This document shows, in pieces, positions 5,953-7,805 of a stretch of DNA of 7,805 bases. Every line of letters begins with the position of its first letter. Position 1 is the first letter of the stretch. The stretch is from Acidobacteriota bacterium. Its GTDB lineage: Bacteria; Acidobacteriota; Aminicenantia; Aminicenantales; Aminicenantaceae. Both the position numbers and the translations under genes were made by a program. The stretch covers positions 1-7,805 of the forward strand of contig JAUWSR010000176.1 of the NCBI GenBank assembly GCA_030609975.1. Direction: 5' to 3'. The notes beneath the pieces are model-generated. The model made no database searches, was not told where the DNA came from, and saw nothing but the letters and a program-made list of their open reading frames with translations.

Positions 5953-6402
5953 TCAGATGGTCGATTCCCCCAGAGCCAGTTGATGTTCGTTCATGTATCC
6001 GAAGACTCCATGGATGTAGGCGTTAGTCCGGGAGACCTGAGGGATATCGAGCTCCGTGTATCCTTCTTTGAGGACCATATCCCATTTCTGCCCCACTTCG
6101 GGCGGCCAGGTCTTTATCTGATTGATATGGTAGATCTTGCGCATGGAACCCGGCTCGTGGTCTGCGGCCGGGATGTGGCGAAAGGTCCAATCGCACATCC
6201 CACAGTCTGCTGTATGGGTGACCATGACGGAGCCGTCAGTGGAGGCTTTTTTACCGACCAGGATTACCGTGCAGCCTTCGGGAAATTCTATATCTTTTTG
6301 GGTCGCTTGATATGTGAATGGTCTAAAATGCATGGCTGTCCCGATTAGAACAACCAAGAGAACAAGCGATGCTAGGATGAAAACTGTTCTTTTCAGCTTC
6401 AT
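5953..6402 (-). CDS. C69 dipeptidase, N-terminal part (signal anchor, nucleophile Cys44)
   Basis: 149 residues up to the in-frame TGA. A basic start and hydrophobic segment (8-26) form a signal peptide or membrane anchor, placing the enzyme in the periplasm or on the inner membrane. EGCTVILVGKKASTDGSVM (42-60) is the family C69 N-terminus: autoprocessing before C44 would expose it as the nucleophile. THTADCGMCDW and HIPAADHEPGSM follow as in the C69 subtype with that DxGxCD motif. The piece ends with GYMNEHQLALGESTI. On its own it lacks most of the catalytic fold and is unlikely to be active. Confidence 0.8.
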   Translation of the reverse strand: MKLKRTVFILASLVLLVVLIGTAMHFRPFTYQATQKDIEFPEGCTVILVGKKASTDGSVMVTHTADCGMCDWTFRHIPAADHEPGSMRKIYHINQIKTWPPEVGQKWDMVLKEGYTELDIPQVSRTNAYIHGVFGYMNEHQLALGESTI

Positions 6403-7125
6403 TCAAACCTCCGTTTCTTTGAGTTGGTACCCAGCTTTGATTATGCAGGCATCTGCAGTGATACGCATGGGTTCGATCAGGGGAATTGGAATATCCTCGT
6501 CCTTGAGGACCAGGGGAACTTCTGTGCAGCCTGCGATTATGGCCTCAGCTCCGCGCTGGATCAATGCTTGAGCGATTTTCACAATGGCTTCCTTATTGTT
6601 TTCGGCGATAAATCCCGCCTTGATGCCCTGCTTTCCAAAAATTGTGTTCATTACTCGATCCTGTTCAGCAACAGATGGGGAGATGATGTCAATCCCCGCG
6701 GGGGCATAGGTGGAATGAAATAATTTCGAGATCAAGGTGCCTGTGCTCGCGATGAGCCCGGCGGTTTTGAGTTCGGAGACGTTGTTTTGTGCCCAGTATA
6801 AGGACTCATCCAAAAGACTCAGAAATTCAAACTCAACCTGCTGCTTCACCTCAAGGATAAAGTAATGCGCCGTTATGCAGGGGATAGCGATAAAATCGGC
6901 TCCGGCCCGTTTCAGACTCTGAACTCCCACAACCAGAAAAGTAATCGGGGACGGTCCTGTTTTTAGTATAGCATCAGTTCGGGGGGGGACTTGGGGAAAG
7001 CTGTTTATGATCACATGGATATGGTCTTGATCTGTTTGGATTTCAGTTCTTTTGATAATAAGATCATACATGTGAAGTGATGCCTCGGGTCCCATGCCTC
7101 CTAAAATACCTATGGTTTTGTTCAT
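6403..7125 (-). CDS. Aspartate/glutamate racemase family protein
   Basis: 240 residues, the usual length of the PLP-independent Asp/Glu racemase superfamily. The N-terminal GILGGMGPEA (6-15) is typical of aspartate racemase. The two catalytic cysteines are C83 in PCITAHYF and C200 in GCTEVPL. NSFPQVPPRTDA (41-52) corresponds to the substrate loop (N.PQ.P.RT) of aspartate racemases. The first cysteine motif normally reads PCNTAH; here the Asn is Ile (codon ATA), which may alter carboxylate binding or substrate choice. It interconverts L- and D-forms of an acidic or related amino acid in the cytoplasm. The start overlaps the P1 peptidase stop by four bases (ATGA), with GAAGG about eight bases upstream; the stop abuts the C69 ATG. 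Translational coupling of all three genes is likely. Confidence 0.88.
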   Translation of the reverse strand: MNKTIGILGGMGPEASLHMYDLIIKRTEIQTDQDHIHVIINSFPQVPPRTDAILKTGPSPITFLVVGVQSLKRAGADFIAIPCITAHYFILEVKQQVEFEFLSLLDESLYWAQNNVSELKTAGLIASTGTLISKLFHSTYAPAGIDIISPSVAEQDRVMNTIFGKQGIKAGFIAENNKEAIVKIAQALIQRGAEAIIAGCTEVPLVLKDEDIPIPLIEPMRITADACIIKAGYQLKETEV

Positions 7126-7805
7126 TTCTGCGTACCTTCAGCCATAAGTTCTTTTATCTTGTCCAAAGGAAGTGCATCCACTTTGTGTTTATCGATGCCT
7201 TCCATGGTTTCAGCTTTGAAAAGCGCATTCAGAATTGCTTCCTCTGCAGCTTCCGAGGCAGCTAGGAAAAGCGGCGACATCTTGTTATTTCGAAGAATTT
7301 CTAGTTTTAAGGTTGCATCTCGTGTGGCGTTAGGTATTCGGACGGCTTCGGCCGTAGAGAAGGCAATAGCATAGTCACCGCTGCTGTTTGAATAATAGCC
7401 ACCGGTTCGGGGAATGCCCAAGAGGGCACGTTTGGCGAGGCGTTTTAGATTGCGGCTGTCGAGAGGAGCATCTGTGGCAACTATCATCATACAGGAGCCC
7501 TTAGCATTGTCTTCAACGTACATTCTGAATGAATGCCTGCCCAATTTAATGCCGACCGGCAAACCTTTTATCTGGAGGACTCCTCCATGGTTGGTTTGCA
7601 CTAGAACTCCAACGGTATAGCCTCCTAATCCATCTGGAAGTTTGCGTGAAGAGGTTCCGATCCCTCCTTTGAATCCGTAGCACATCGTTCCTGTCCCGGC
7701 ACCTACGCAGCCTTCTGCGACCGGGCCGGAGGCAGCCTTTTCGATGGCCGCCAGGACATGTTCCTTTTTAACATGCCTTCCCCGGATATCGTTTAAATGG
7801 CTGTC
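7122..7805 (-). CDS. P1-family (DmpA-like) aminopeptidase, 5' end beyond the window
   Basis: The frame stays open from the TGA at 7122 to the window edge: 227 codons, of which about 40 lie upstream of the first internal ATG (7685) and carry conserved family sequence (NDIRGRHVKKEHVLAAIE, GPVAEGCVGAGTG), so that ATG is not the start. Family DmpA (peptidase S58/P1) enzymes are N-terminal-nucleophile L-aminopeptidase/D-amidase/D-esterases that self-cleave between Gly and Ser. The cleavage site here is GSCMMIVATDAPL; the Ser is about visible residue 104. GFKGGIGTSSR, LKRLAKRALLGIPRTGG and SGDYAIAFSTA are diagnostic. Roughly 120-150 N-terminal residues are missing by comparison with the family length. 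EGC replaces the EGN I recall before VGAGTG. It is the most upstream visible gene of the peptidase operon. Confidence 0.92.
   Translation of the reverse strand, partial: DSHLNDIRGRHVKKEHVLAAIEKAASGPVAEGCVGAGTGTMCYGFKGGIGTSSRKLPDGLGGYTVGVLVQTNHGGVLQIKGLPVGIKLGRHSFRMYVEDNAKGSCMMIVATDAPLDSRNLKRLAKRALLGIPRTGGYYSNSSGDYAIAFSTAEAVRIPNATRDATLKLEILRNNKMSPLFLAASEAAEEAILNALFKAETMEGIDKHKVDALPLDKIKELMAEGTQK

Larger units (their letters stand above)
4642..6402 (-). pseudogene. C69-family dipeptidase gene interrupted by one in-frame TGA
   Basis: The reading frame from ATG 6402 to TAG 4642 is open for 586 codons except for a single TGA at 5955-5953; the two halves are in the same frame, so no frameshift is involved. 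Together they match one full-length family C69 (PepD-like) N-terminal-nucleophile peptidase, with homology running up to the TGA (MNEHQLALGEST) and resuming right after it (RNP...LTLLAMERCKTAREAI). The codon after TGA is TGC (Cys). It could be a recent nonsense mutation, an assembly or sequencing error, or programmed readthrough; neighbouring genes use TGA as a normal stop, so global recoding is ruled out. An SD GGAGG (6412-6408) five bases before ATG, and direct abutment to the racemase stop (TGA-ATG), show it was built as the third gene of the operon. Confidence 0.75.

Noticed and set aside
5904..5955. Possible bacterial SECIS hairpin downstream of the TGA in the C69 gene
   Set aside because: The stem is only seven pairs with a bulge, the loop is 37 nt with no inner stem presenting an apical G/U, and no selenocysteine genes are visible; kept only as a test, not a feature.
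5980..6348. 122-codon plus-strand frame opposite the C69 N-terminal part
   Set aside because: Antisense to strongly conserved C69 sequence, with no homology of its own that I recognise.
7122..7685. Complete 187-residue P1 protein starting at ATG 7685
   Set aside because: The frame stays open to the window edge, and conserved DmpA-family residues lie upstream of that ATG, so it is internal.

Overview
The window (7,805 bp, roughly half GC by eye) looks like chromosomal DNA of a diderm (Gram-negative-type) bacterium. It carries an Omp85/BamA-type outer-membrane beta-barrel protein, a ribosomal protein bS21, a lipoyl synthase and a set of peptidases. The taxon cannot be fixed from sequence alone. 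The short GCTTCG...CGCAATGAC repeats, the bS21 tail and the peptidase-rich operon would suit a deltaproteobacterium-like or Aminicenantes-like lineage, but that is a weak inference.

Layout. (1) 55-900 (+): a DUF1848 protein with a C-terminal CX3CX2C cysteine cluster. (2) 898-988: two diverged copies of a short palindromic repeat between the convergent ends of DUF1848 and ogt. One copy supplies the DUF1848 stop codon and the other encodes the last 12 residues of ogt. (3) 3347-949 (-): a compact operon rpsU - lipA - metallophosphoesterase - ogt. It is driven by a near-consensus sigma70 promoter at 3381-3409; rpsU starts with TTG behind a perfect Shine-Dalgarno and lipA starts with GTG. (4) 3348-3485: a divergent control region in which the rpsU promoter interlocks with a candidate promoter for the rightward gene, followed by a possible 7-codon leader ORF. 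(5) 3486-4640 (+): a POTRA-less BamA/TamA-family outer-membrane barrel. (6) 7805-4642 (-): a tightly packed operon of a P1-family (DmpA-like) N-terminal-nucleophile aminopeptidase cut by the window edge, an aspartate/glutamate racemase-family protein, and a membrane-anchored C69 dipeptidase. The dipeptidase reading frame is interrupted by one in-frame TGA.

How the genes fit together. The right-hand operon reads as a peptide and D/L-amino-acid processing cassette: two N-terminal-nucleophile peptidases flank a cofactor-independent racemase. The left operon mixes translation (bS21), cofactor maturation (lipoate), a small phosphoesterase and DNA alkylation repair. I see no phage, CRISPR, transposase or tRNA. 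The points most worth attention are the in-frame TGA in the C69 gene, the repeats fused to both gene ends at 898-988, the DUF1848 cysteine cluster and the interlocked promoters.
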